NCBI RefSeq assembly: GCF_000276665.1
Contig: NW_004955517.1
Span: 182,435-246,434, forward strand
DNA: 64,000 nt
Source of the DNA: Chinchilla lanigera
Lineage: Eukaryota; Chordata; Mammalia; Rodentia; Chinchillidae
Direction: 5' to 3'
Under the pieces are notes generated by a model. That model had not been told where the DNA came from. It worked only from the letters and a program-made list of their open reading frames with translations, and made no database searches. Both the position numbers and the translations under genes were made by a program. Each line of letters starts with the position of its first letter. The first letter of the stretch is position 1. Positions 47,058-57,560 of this stretch are shown here, in pieces.

Positions 47058-48773
47058 CATCTAGGAGAGCACACTGCAGGATTAAGGGAGGTAGGAATGA
47101 AAAAACTGAGGATCAGGTCTACTTAATTGGCATGAAAGTTCTGGGTAGATAGGAGGCTGTTCAGGTAAGATCTGCATTCCATTCTTCTCAGTTCCCCTCT
47201 TCCAAACCTGTTGCTATATTCTGGACACCGTGTCTGGATCTATGTCTTATCCTGTGTAGTAGCCATTAACCTTGTATAACTATTTAAATTGACATACTGA
47301 TCAAAATGAATTATAATTAATAAAATCCCTCAGAACTTCAGTCATGAGAGCTGCATTTCATGGGCTCGGTGTCCACAGGTTTGTTGTACCAAGTAGGACA
47401 GCACAGATCTGCATGTTTCCTCGGTGCTGGATAGTGTGAACACAGTGACCTCGAGAAGAGCACAGTCTCTGGGTGTTATCAGCACGTCCTCAGGGCAGGG
47501 CCTGGGGTGCCCGGCATGTGCGCAGCATGCAGCTGCACGGGTGTGAGTGAGTGGATGGCTGTGTGGAAGGCCCAGAGTGATGTGCGACGGTGTTCATGCT
47601 GCAGGGACTCGGCTCCGCACCGTCCCTTTCCTTGCCATGCTGCGGAGTCCACAGGGAGCAATGGCTCCCCAGGTTTAGTTCTTCTAATTTTGTATGTGCC
47701 ATCTGTGTGCTTCTAATTTCATGTATTCAGTTACATTTCCTCCTAGTTCTTTAGTGCTGTTAGTCTCCTTCTGGAAGTCTCAAAGCAAGCATTCTGGTGG
47801 CCTTTTTCTGTCTTGTAGACTCTGATGGGTTCTTACAATGGCATCTTTCACACAGCCCATCCCGTATGCTGCGTGGAGTGCCAAGTGCTTCAGGGGCACA
47901 ACTCAGTATGACTCTGGCCTCCTCCTCAAAGGCAGGTACCCATTTCCTTCATAGGAAGGGCCTGGCCCTACAGAGTAAGACATTTGCCCAGGGTAGGCCA
48001 GCTCCTCAGGCCTGCCAGAGCCAGTGGTCACCCCTTATCAACCCTGGGCTGATGAGTCTCTTTGCCGTACTCTCATTGCTTCCTGTTTATATCAGTGTCC
48101 TGGTCGATTTACACATGCATAGTCTTCGTGTCCAACGGGTACTGTAGAGAGATGAACTTCAGAGACTCAAAATGGAGGCCTAAGCACGTAAAGTACACTG
48201 GGGTTTCTGTTTTGCGTTCTGCCACCCACCTAGGTGGGGCTCTTGTCCTCAGCAGAAGTACATCTCCTGGATGGAGTATAAGGCAGAAAGGAGATGGAAC
48301 AGAAGGAAGGAGAGCCAGAGACAGCCTCTGTCCCCCTTTCAGGAACATTTCCCAAAGCCCCACTCAGCCATTTTATTTGTATTTCGCTGGTCCCCCATCT
48401 CTTTGGTGAAGGGTAGGACGTGCAGTCCTTTGGCTAGCCATACCATTTCCCAGTGAAATTGAGCTTCCACCTCCAAGCACTGAGAGAAAGCTGAGTATTG
48501 AGTAGACGTTGTGCAGCCTGTCAAGCTCATGTTGCAGGTTTTTCCTTTCTGCAGCTTGACCATCTGTTCTGCACCTCAAGGGAGGTGTGGGGACTGTGGG
48601 TCATGTCAGGAACAGAGCAACGAGGGGACCCCACAGTCAGTTTAGGTGTAGGGCTGCTTTTGTGTTTGCATGTGTGCCTTGTATGCAAAGCTCGGTGTCT
48701 GTGTACCCTCTGGTGAGATTTCTCTTGCAAACTCTCTGACACAGAACTTCCTTGCTTTGTGCTTGTTAAGACT
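47058..48773. other. No gene seen; GC-richer patch
   Basis: 47340-47660 is GC-richer with scattered CpG and open frames on both strands. Without homology I do not call an exon or CpG island. Confidence 0.35.
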
Positions 48774-48781
48774 AGTGTTGA

Positions 48782-48958
48782 GACTGGGCATGTACTACAA
48801 TCCTGGCACTTGGGAGGCTGAGGCAGGAGGATCACCACAGGTTCAAGGGCAGTCTGGGCTACATACTAAATTCAAGATCAGGCTAAAACTACATAGCAAG
48901 ACTCTGTCATAAGCAAAAATCAAACCAAACCAAACCAAAACACGAAACCCCAACAAAA
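48782..48958 (+). mobile_element. B1 SINE with internal duplication
   Basis: B1 with GAGGCTGAGGCAGGAGGATC and a duplicated GGGCTACATA / AACTACATAG segment. The 8-bp flank AGTGTTGA lies at 48774-48781 and 48959-48966. Confidence 0.88.
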
Positions 48959-49206
48959 AGTGTTGAAGTTTTCTAGGAGTATATTGGAAAGTTACCCAAA
49001 GGGTGGTTCTTCAGAGTGTGGCTTTTGAAAACACTTTTATTTGGTTGGTTGTTGATTTCAGTCATACAGAAATGGGGTGAAAATGCTGGTGTAGAAATTC
49101 CTGGTCTTTTCTGGAGTGGACAGATGGATGCACCTCATTGCTTCATTTACTCATTCTTTGAGAAATTAGAAGTCTCACGTGTATACCATACTGAGTTACA
49201 GGAAAG

Positions 49207-49292
49207 GCTGGGGATATAGTTCAGTGGCACAGTGCTTGCCTGGCAAGTACAAGGTTCTGAGTTCGATTCCCAGTACCAAAAAAAAGGGGGGG
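49207..49292 (+). mobile_element. ID SINE
   Basis: ATATAGTTCAGTGGCACAG-type ID. A 20-bp target duplication (CATACTGAGTTACAGGAAAG at 49187-49206) recurs with one mismatch at 49293-49312. Confidence 0.93.
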
Positions 49293-49429
49293 CATACTAA
49301 GTTACAGGAAAGCAGAGTCCTTCAGTGAAAAGAGAAACATTTATTTATGTTTGCTTTGCTTTAGTAGAGTTTGTTTATTTATCTACCTGTTTGTCGATTT
49401 TTGGTGATATGTTTGAACCTATTGCTATA

Positions 49430-49577
49430 ACCCTACAAAGGGCTGTATCCTCAGCCCTTTGTATTTTGAGACCGGGTACCACTAACCTGCCCAAGCTGGC
49501 CTTGAACTTGTGATCCTTGTACCTCAGCCTTCTGAGAGCTGGGATTACAGATGTGCACCAGCTCACCTGGCTGGCTT
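49430..49577 (-). mobile_element. B1-dID-like composite SINE
   Basis: A minus-strand B1 (about 49459-49577; CCTCAGCCTTCTGAGAGCTG) is followed on its 3' side by a short ID 5' part (GGGCTGAGGATACAG on minus). Confidence 0.65.
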
Positions 49578-51905
49578 TAATACATTCCAAATGAAAGAAT
49601 TTTTATGCAACTTATCTGTTTTTGTCAGGGGCATTTTAAGAGTTCATGTTTGAGACAATGAGTTTTTTCCCAAAGAGGGTTCCATTTTTAGCAACCAAAC
49701 ATGCTTTAAAACAATATAATAAAATACGGTCTTGGGCAGACAGAGGCAACATTTGCTTTCTGTTTCTTTATCTTTGCTTGCATCTATTTATATACATTGT
49801 GAAATTTATTTACTGATCCAGAAATGTGTTTTTTATGTTTCTGTGATATTAGCCTAATAGGGAGGACAAGGCAAGCAGAACAGAGAAAGGAGTAAAGGTT
49901 TGATATATTAAAACTTCTCAGCAGCTGAGAAAAGTGTGGTATGTGTTTTAGAGTTTTGACACTGAAATCTTTGAGGAATGGACCTTATGTTAAAAATTTT
50001 GTCCTTGGGATATATGTAGAAGAGTGTGCTGAGATCTTGGCCTTGCCAGGAACCTGCTTATCAGTGCATTAAATATGTACCTGTAGAACTATTCAGACTG
50101 CTCGGCAAGGTGACGTTTCTAGTTCCTGAGCTGCTCTTTGCATTGTTGGGTTGGGCTATCTAGAAACTGTCATAAACTTGAAGATATCCCTGTTAATCTT
50201 ATTTTGAATGAATAAAGGATGCTAGTAGGGTATCTCAGTAGCAATGCAATATTTTCTAATATATTTTCATTTACTGTTTGTCAGTTGTCTTCCAACATTT
50301 TTTTAAGTGGTAAAGGAACTGTGTATACACATGTCTGTTGTTCCTTTTTACCTGTTAGGTAGAGTTTCACATTTAGAGGCATTGGTAACAAGTCAAATCT
50401 TATTTGAGTCTATCATTTTTCCTTCCTGGATGGGCTCAGATCTGATATTAGCCAAAGTCAGGGGGCCCATGCTGGACAGCTCCTGTTACTACCTGCTGTG
50501 TCCCCCCTGGGCAGCCATCCTAGCCTAAGGGCTCTTTGCTATGATGGGGTCACATGGGAGGGCAGAAGTAGGTAGCATTGATCCTGGACTTCCCTGGTAT
50601 ACAGGCTGTTCATAAGTGCTCCCCACCCCCGCCATCACCTGGAAATATACTCAGCCTACCTTGCACAAGATGGCCTGGAGCCCTCCCACTCCCAGTTCAG
50701 TGCTTCCTCTTCTGTCCCACTTAACAGCCTTCATATCTTTCAGACTTTGGTCTTCGTTCACATTTCTTTCAAATTCTTCCTATGTTCCTCTTTCTAACAT
50801 TGACCCAAACTCTACAGTCTCCTTTTCTTAGGAGACATGTATTTTCAAGCTTTGAAAAAATACTTTGTTTCCTGCTGTTGAGTATAAACATTCATTTTCT
50901 TATTGTATGTTTTAGAAAATACTCCCAAACATATGTGACTAGATAGCCTAACAAATTATTTCAACTAAGTTTTTGAGGTTATATTCCATGACTGCCATGC
51001 ATTAAAATCCATATACTGCTATGATATCATATTCATGGCCCATAAATGGGAGACTATAAGGTAATAGGGAGACTTATATAGTAATAGGAATCACTTTCAT
51101 AATGGCTGTTACTGATATGTAATGCTGTTTAATGTATCATGATCTCCTGTGATAGTTTTAACAATTCTGACATGGATATTCATTGAATCCCTTCACTCAT
51201 GTAGTGAAACATCATACAGTGAACATCTTTGTGCTAGGCTTAGTTCTATTGTACCAGGCATTGGTCAGTGAACAAAGAAAAGTCCCTGCTCTTCAGTGGA
51301 AGATGGAAGTTCAATGACTACTTCAGGCTCCTGGAACAGGTGAAAGAGTGGCTGTTGCACCTAATAGTTTCTATGTTGGTGGTTTTTCTTCTATAATACT
51401 GCTTATCAATTGTTACCTCTAGTGTAACCTTCTAAAAAGAGGCTCAACATTGACAGTGTGAGTTTTATTCTAAAAGTTCAGAGTTTATATCATATCCGGT
51501 TGTTTGTCTTAGTTTTAATGAAGAGCCTTTCAGATGGTATAATGTCCTTCTTTACACTGTGGAAGATGTGTCTTCCTTATCTTGACACTTGGAGGTTGTC
51601 TTTGCATTAGTAGGACCAGCCTTCCTGATTTGAGTGTTTTCCTGGGATATGGGACTTTGATATTTGAAACCTCAACAGTCTTTGGTAAACTGGAACCGAG
51701 TATGCCTAGGAACAAGGACTTTCTTGGTCTGCAGGACTTTCAGTGCTAAAACCAGGTAGATTTCAGGCAAATTGTGACTAGCTGATCTTTCTGGTTTGTG
51801 TAATGCAGGTAGAAGAGGGTTATGTTTATAATTCAGAGTACCACACAAAAATGGGTTCAAAAATCTTAACTTTCCCCAAATAAGTTTATTTAAATTACAA
51901 TTCTT
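49578..51905. other. No gene seen
   Basis: A MIR/L2-like trace near 51225-51300; otherwise unassigned. Confidence 0.4.
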
Positions 51906-51987
51906 AGGGCCAGGGATATAGCTCAGGTGCACGGCACCTGCCTAGAAAGTGCAAGGTTGTGAGCTCGATTCCTGGTACCAAAAAAAA
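51906..51987 (+). mobile_element. ID SINE
   Basis: ATATAGCTCAGGTGCAC-type ID with a short A tail. AAATTACAATT flanks it on both sides. Confidence 0.9.
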
Positions 51988-52077
51988 TTACAATTATTTT
52001 CTTAAAGAAGTATGGTATTCAAATAAATTTGGCTAGTAATTTTACTTTGCTTCTGCTATCAGTTGTTTAGAATAAAA

Positions 52078-52150
52078 TATATTACTATAAGTCATGATAG
52101 TAATAAAAAATATTACTTTAAGTCATGATATATTACTATAGTCATGAAAA
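52078..52150. repeat. Short AT-rich tandem repeat
   Basis: About three diverged copies of a unit of about 20 bp: TATTACTATAAGTCATGAT, TATTACTTTAAGTCATGAT and TATTACTATAGTCATGA. One spacer lies between the first two. Confidence 0.75.
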
Positions 52151-52559
52151 TTGATAAATTTTCTAGTATGCCTGTTTATTATCAACTAGTAATTTATTTA
52201 TGTGCCTTATGGAGACATTCTCTTGTTTAACTCTGAATCTATAGGGGAGAACTAGTTTCTTTGGTTTTCAATTCTAAAAGTTTGCCAAAATCATCTCTAC
52301 ATCTTTAGTGGAACCTGCAAAGAAGGAAGGAGAAAAATATTAGTGGTTGATATTGAGTTCAGTTATGTTCTTTTTCCACAAGATGTGAGGAAAAAGTACA
52401 TGACTGAACCATCTTGTAAATGCCCAGAAGAAATGCTTGTTTCTTATCTCCCCTCCCCCACTCCAGTCCTTTTATGAGTGCTTAGGGGCATCTTAAGGAG
52501 ATCTTGTTTCATTTAGGTTTTGCAATCAGTTTATGAAGTACTCTGTATTGACTACAGTA

Positions 52560-52910
52560 ACAACCAATTCCCAGATCGCAGTGTTTAAAATAAAGTTTTT
52601 TTCTAGCTCAGGATATTTGTGCATCAGAGTTTGGGGATGAGGAAAGCATTTTGTGAGGCTTAGTCATCCAGCTTGGCAGAGAAGCTGCCTTTCCAGCATA
52701 GCCACCACGCTGAGCAAAAGGACAGAGAAGGAAGGTGCTGGGTGGTGCGAACTGGTGGTTGAGGGCATGGCCAGGAGGGATCTTGCTTCTTCACACACTC
52801 CTCATTGGCTAGAACGGGTCTCGTGGCGCCGCCCAACTACAAACTGGGAAATAGCTGCTCTGGTGGCTACCACAGCAGGAAGTCCTCTCCCTTGAAAAGA
52901 GGTAACCTGA
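52560..52910. repeat. Ancient interspersed repeat, class unresolved
   Basis: The blocks CACACTCCTCATTGGCTAGA, GCCACCACGCTGAGCAAAAG and CTGGGAAATAGCTGCTCTGG look like an old dispersed mammalian repeat, possibly an LTR. I could not name the family. Confidence 0.35.
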
Positions 52911-53102
52911 AACTCAGATTGTTCAAATAACATTTGGCTTATAGGGACAGGGCTCCAACTCAGAACTAGCTGGGTGGACTGCCCAAGCTCTTAACGCTGA
53001 GCTGCTGAGGACACTGCCCCTACAGATTTTTTTATCCCTTACTAAATTATATTATTAAAGTCAATTTCTTCCCTTTAATGAAAGCTCTCACCTCAGAAAG
53101 AA

Positions 53103-53107
53103 ACACA

Positions 53108-53150
<43 letters not shown>
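53103..53150. repeat. (AC)n microsatellite
   Basis: About 24 AC units with two G interruptions near the left end and one at the right end. Confidence 0.96.
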
Positions 53151-53151
<1 letters not shown>

Positions 53152-53460
53152 ACAAGAATTTGGTAACTTTACAAAGAAAACTATTCTCTGTGCAAGCGGC
53201 CTTAAGTTTTCAGTGCATTTTAATTAGATTGCCTGTCAGCTCTTGGAAATGCTGTATTGTTGTAGGCTGTACAGTAATGGGTCTGTGGGGCCAGGAGTAA
53301 ATATACTTAAGTACTGAAGCGGATTATCAGGCTCTAGGCTGTCATTCTCAGCATCTTATTAAAGCCTTTCCTGAGCCAACATGGGATATGAAACATTCTA
53401 GGTCACTTTGTTCTGCATTGGTTCACTTGGCCCACATCCTTAGCTCTGCTGTGTGCTTCC

Positions 53461-53848
53461 TGATAGGTTTTTCCAGCACAGAGAGAAGTAAAGCAGAATG
53501 AAATGCCTTTATTGTGGGCATGGAGAAGACCAGAAGGAAAGAGAGACGTGGAACTTCTGTAGCCCCAGGCTGGGGACAGGGTTTAGGAGGTGGACCACCT
53601 GACATGGCAGACCAGGATTGAGCAGGAGCATGGGGAAAGGAAACAGGATATTACAAAAAAGGGAAGTAAGAAGTCGTAATTTGACTCAGAGGAAGAGGGG
53701 CGGGGCTTAGCACATGGCCTCTACTGGCCAGCGTGGTATTGGCTTGGCGCCATACTGTCTCAGCACCATACCACATGACCTCCAGCACCATATTGGCTGG
53801 ACGCCATAGTGACTCAGCAGGAATTACAGTGAGGCGAGAAACCCATCA
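53461..53848 (-). mobile_element. Solo LTR related to the provirus
   Basis: A 388-bp element shares long blocks with the two proviral LTRs, including the AATAAA signal (53508-53513), the AAAGGAAACAGGAT-type block and the terminal inverted repeat. It is flanked by a perfect 5-bp target duplication, CTTCC, at 53456-53460 and 53849-53853. No internal viral sequence is adjacent, so it is a recombination product of an independent insertion. Its U3 is longer than in the provirus because of an extra repeat of CCAT-containing sequence (about 53745-53820). Confidence 0.93.
53508..53513 (-). terminator. Solo LTR polyadenylation signal
   Basis: AATAAA on the minus strand, conserved with both proviral LTRs. 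Confidence 0.65.
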
Positions 53849-53869
53849 CTTCCCATTTACTTTTCTTTT

Positions 53870-53977
53870 TTTAAATTTTCTTTCTTTTTTCTTTTTTTCT
53901 CCGGTACCGGGTACCGAACTCACAACCTTGCGCTTGCCAGGCAGGCGCTTTTGCCACTGAGCTAAATCCCCAGCCCC
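53870..53977 (-). mobile_element. ID SINE beside solo LTR
   Basis: Minus-strand ID of the ATTTAGCTCAGTGGCAAAAG type. The 12-bp duplication TACTTTTCTTTT is at 53858-53869 and 53978-53989. The left duplication starts 10 bp from the solo LTR end. Confidence 0.92.
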
Positions 53978-54592
53978 TACTTTTCTTTTGTTGGAAATTT
54001 TATTCGGTATAACATGGAATTCCTATGTCCACTATGCAGCTAGTAACTCAAACAGAGACACATGGCCTGACAAAGTGGATTTTTTTCTACCTTGTTGCTC
54101 CTTCTGTTGCTGGCAATAAATTTGGCAAGTGTGCTTTTGTCATTCGAATAATTTTACTTCTGATGATTGCTTTTGTGCTTCTGGAAGAGAATGGTAGTTA
54201 GTGCTTTTGAGCTACCTGAGATTAATGGAATTGTTAAACAAATCAGTCAAAATTTGAACACTTGTTATACGCTCACTACAACTGAGATATGATTTGGATT
54301 GCTAGTGAAGGAATTCTCATCATATGTGTCATCAGTTAATGAGACTTAGATGTTCCTTAGAATCGTCTCATTTCGGTACTGGTGTTTCGGATTTACCAGT
54401 TATCATTGTGGTGAAGCAAATTATGGCATAACAGAATGTGTTTGGAAGCACACTGCACTGCATTGTTTGAGCTGTTACGTGTTCTGTCATATTCAGTGAG
54501 TTGCTGAATCAAACCGAGCCTCAGTGTCTTCATCTGTTTGATGGTGAGAAGAGCCCCTGTACACACTGGAGTTGTATCATCTCAAGCACATT

Positions 54593-54690
54593 TAGGGGCA
54601 GGGGTGCAGGTGAGTGGTAGAGAGCTTGCCTAGCATGCACAGGGCCCAAAATGTGTATGGGTTTTTAATCCCTGTTACCACTCCCAAGCA
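54593..54690 (+). mobile_element. Old ID-related SINE
   Basis: ID-like plus-strand unit with GTGAGTGGTAGAGAGCTTGC and a B-box region broken by an insertion. Confidence 0.5.
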
Positions 54691-54974
54691 CATATCAACT
54701 CTATGTCCTCAACATGAATGAGTGAATAAATGAATAACATATGTGATGTGTGTGGTTCCCCACGATAGGTAAGTTATTAAGTTGTGCTGAGAAAGAGCAC
54801 TTTTGAGTAATTTTTAAATCCTTTGCATAAATAAACAAACAAGTAGTAAGGGGATAGTGTATGACGTACCACATAGGCTGTATGTAGTTCCCTAAATACT
54901 GGAGTCTTCACAATATGCTCAGTGAGAGTCTTAGGGATTTAAAATTTATGTATTATTTATATTACATCATTATT

Positions 54975-55072
54975 TTGGAGCAGGGGTTTTCCCAGATAGG
55001 TTGAAGGAATCCTCCTGCCTTAGCCTCCTGTAGAGTTAACAATTCAGGTACGTGCCACTGTGCCTGGCTTGA
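54975..55072 (-). mobile_element. B1 SINE, partial
   Basis: Minus-strand B1 5' half with CCTCCTGCCTTAGCCTCCTG and GTGCCACTGTGCCTGGCT. Confidence 0.75.
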
Positions 55073-55864
55073 ACTTCTCTGTGTTTTGATTTGTATCTAT
55101 CTATCTACCTTGATAAATGTATTTAAGAGAGTGCTCTAGAGATAAGAGTAGCTGCACATAGATAAAAGATGAATTTGTCCAACAGTTTATTTGAAAGTCT
55201 AGGAATAAATGAGAAATGAAGGATTACCTGTTTTCTCACATGAATCACTCTGGCAGCAAGAAGACTTCAGTTTCTATGGTACATGGGACTTGAGTTTTGG
55301 AGGCAGAAGAACTGTCAGGTGGTGCCAGCCATTTCTAATCCAGAGAAAAGAACTGCAAACCCAGAGGGAGGGGAATTTTCCATCCAGGATCCCCTTAACA
55401 AGTTGGGATTCCTGAGGCATTCTGCTGTCTGCCTCAGATTTAATGTTATTAAGTACATTGAAATTCTTGAGCTTTAAATCTTCATATAGAAGACTCCCTC
55501 AGATTTGTGATTTGTCATTTAGCAAGTAGGATTTTTGTATTTACGAAGAAAAAAATGGCCTATAGTGGTCAGCTGTTGCTTTCTGCTGTGTGCCACATTG
55601 TGTGGCAGTGTTCCCTTGAGGCAGTAGAAGTTTGGTCCAGGAAATAATTATCGTAAAATTAGTGTAAACAAATGTGCTTCATTTTCTTTTTAAATTTTAG
55701 TATGACTTTGTTATTCTTTGTAAACTGTAACAAGATGTCAGTATTCTCCCTCTTTGGGCATGGAACTCCTAAGGATAACAATACCAAATAATTATATTTG
55801 CCAACCCATCCTTTCAAATATGTATTAAATACCCCCTCAAAGTGGCAGCAAGGTCTTATGGCCA

Positions 55865-56005
55865 AGACCTTAGACCCTAGAATGAGAATGACTGGATTTA
55901 ATTCCTAGCTTTGCCATTTCCTAGCTGTTGTGGATAAGTTACTTTATCTCTCACATCTATGGGTACCCCATCAGTGTTGGGGATAATAACAGAAACTAAT
56001 TTGGG
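55865..56005 (-). mobile_element. MIR SINE remnant
   Basis: Reverse MIR order: ACTGGATTTAATTCCTAGCT, TTGCCATTTCCTAGCTGTTG, then GTTACTTTATCTCTCACATC and GGGGATAATAACAG. Confidence 0.65.
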
Positions 56006-57139
56006 GATGTTACAAGGCCAAAAACATGAAATAGTACTCAAAACATACTGATGATCTTGAAAATGGGTACTTCATGCTGGTTGCCTCTTAGGTTTGATGG
56101 GGTGACCCTTGTGGAACTAGAGTGTCCATTGCACACTCCCTGCCCTGCTGTGACCTTGGGGGTAGAGCAGCATATAACTCTAACTGCCCAAAATATCCAG
56201 ACTGCTGTCGTCATCTTAAACATGAGGAGGTGTTGTTTTGAGTGGTTAAGTAACCTATTAAGTCAGTCAAAACCAGCTGTATCCAGCGTCTTAACCCTGC
56301 CATAGGGTTCTCTTTTTGTCAGGTCTGGTGCGAAGTTTTCCTTTTCAGTTGATACTGAGACTCCATTGCATTGGAACGTGACTGATGAGTCTGAACGCAG
56401 ACTCTGGCTGACCTTAGGACTCTTTTTCAGAGTCTGCTGTTTATCTTGAAAATGGTGCTTTTGCGTAACTGCTGCCTTGTGTTAGTGGAGCTGGCAGATG
56501 CAGTGTTGCTTGCTACCCAGTCCCCATTACTTTGTGTCAGTGCCCAAGCACCAGGTTAGCTTCACTGTTCTCAGCTTGCTACATGAAGCGCTCAGGGTGG
56601 CAGTGTCACATTGGTTTATAGCTCTGATTCCCAAATTTTGCGAAAGAGAATTTTAAGCTTTTTTAAGGCTGGCTGGCTGTTTGCTTTTTGGCTTTGAACT
56701 GGAAAAGGACAAAAGGACATGGCAGGCATGTGGATGGTGACCTGAAAGGAAATGTGGAGAGGATAATACAGTGAAGCAGAGTTCTGTGGGGTGGGGACAG
56801 CTTTGAAAGCCAAGATCCTCCGGGTTTGTCAAGGAGAAGACATGGATTGTAGTCTTCCCCAACCATTTTCAACCATGAAATTCCAGTCTCTGGACTTCTC
56901 TGAGATTAGTGTTGAAAACACACCAAAAAGGTTGAAGGCTAAATTCCTGTACTTTTATTCTATTTGCGTTGCTCCTGAAAACATTATACAAAGTTTAAGT
57001 CATGGTGCTGCCTTATTTCCTTGCACCATGGACCTCACAAGGAGGGCTGGAGTGAAGAGATCCTCTTCAGTCAGAGGTTTCTGGGATGTGAAAGAGATAA
57101 ATGCAAGTAACTAGGTCTTAAGGGCTGTAGAGATCTCCC
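56006..57139. other. No gene seen
   Basis: Overlapping opposite-strand frames near 56038-56305 and 56616-57114; no domain recognised. Confidence 0.4.
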
Positions 57140-57560
57140 ACTGAGAAGATTAGTAGTTATCTATTGCTGTGTAGAATTTCTTAGCTTAAAACAATAAACA
57201 TTCTGTGGGTCAGCCATCTGAGCATGGCTTCACTTGGCCCTTTGAGCTCCAGGATGCTGATCAAGTTACTGACTCCTAGCTGGCTGCAGTCTCACATGCA
57301 GGTTGGGGGGGAAGGGGGCGGGGTTCTCCTTTTGGATCACTCTCCTGGTTAGCAGGCCTTGGCCTCTCACCTCATGGACCTCTCCACTAGGCTGTCACTT
57401 CCTGTATTATCTGGCTCCTCTCAGGGAGAAGAATCCAGGGGAGAATGAGGGCATCCCCCTAAGACAAGAGACTCAGGTTTCCTATAACCTTGTTGTAGGG
57501 GTGACATTTCATCACTTCTGCCCAATTCTTGATGTTAGAACTGAATTCTTTATTATGTTA
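57140..57560. repeat. Ancient interspersed repeat, possibly LTR-type
   Basis: The opening AGTAGTTATCTATTGCTGTG, then CTTAAAACAATAAACATTCT, GTGGGTCAGCCATCTGAGCA and GGACCTCTCCACTAGG, follows a common old mammalian repeat pattern that I cannot name with certainty. It includes a G-rich run at 57304-57323. Confidence 0.4.

Noticed and set aside
47340..47660. Possible CpG island or first exon
   Set aside because: CpG density looks only modestly raised and no promoter element or splice donor is convincing.
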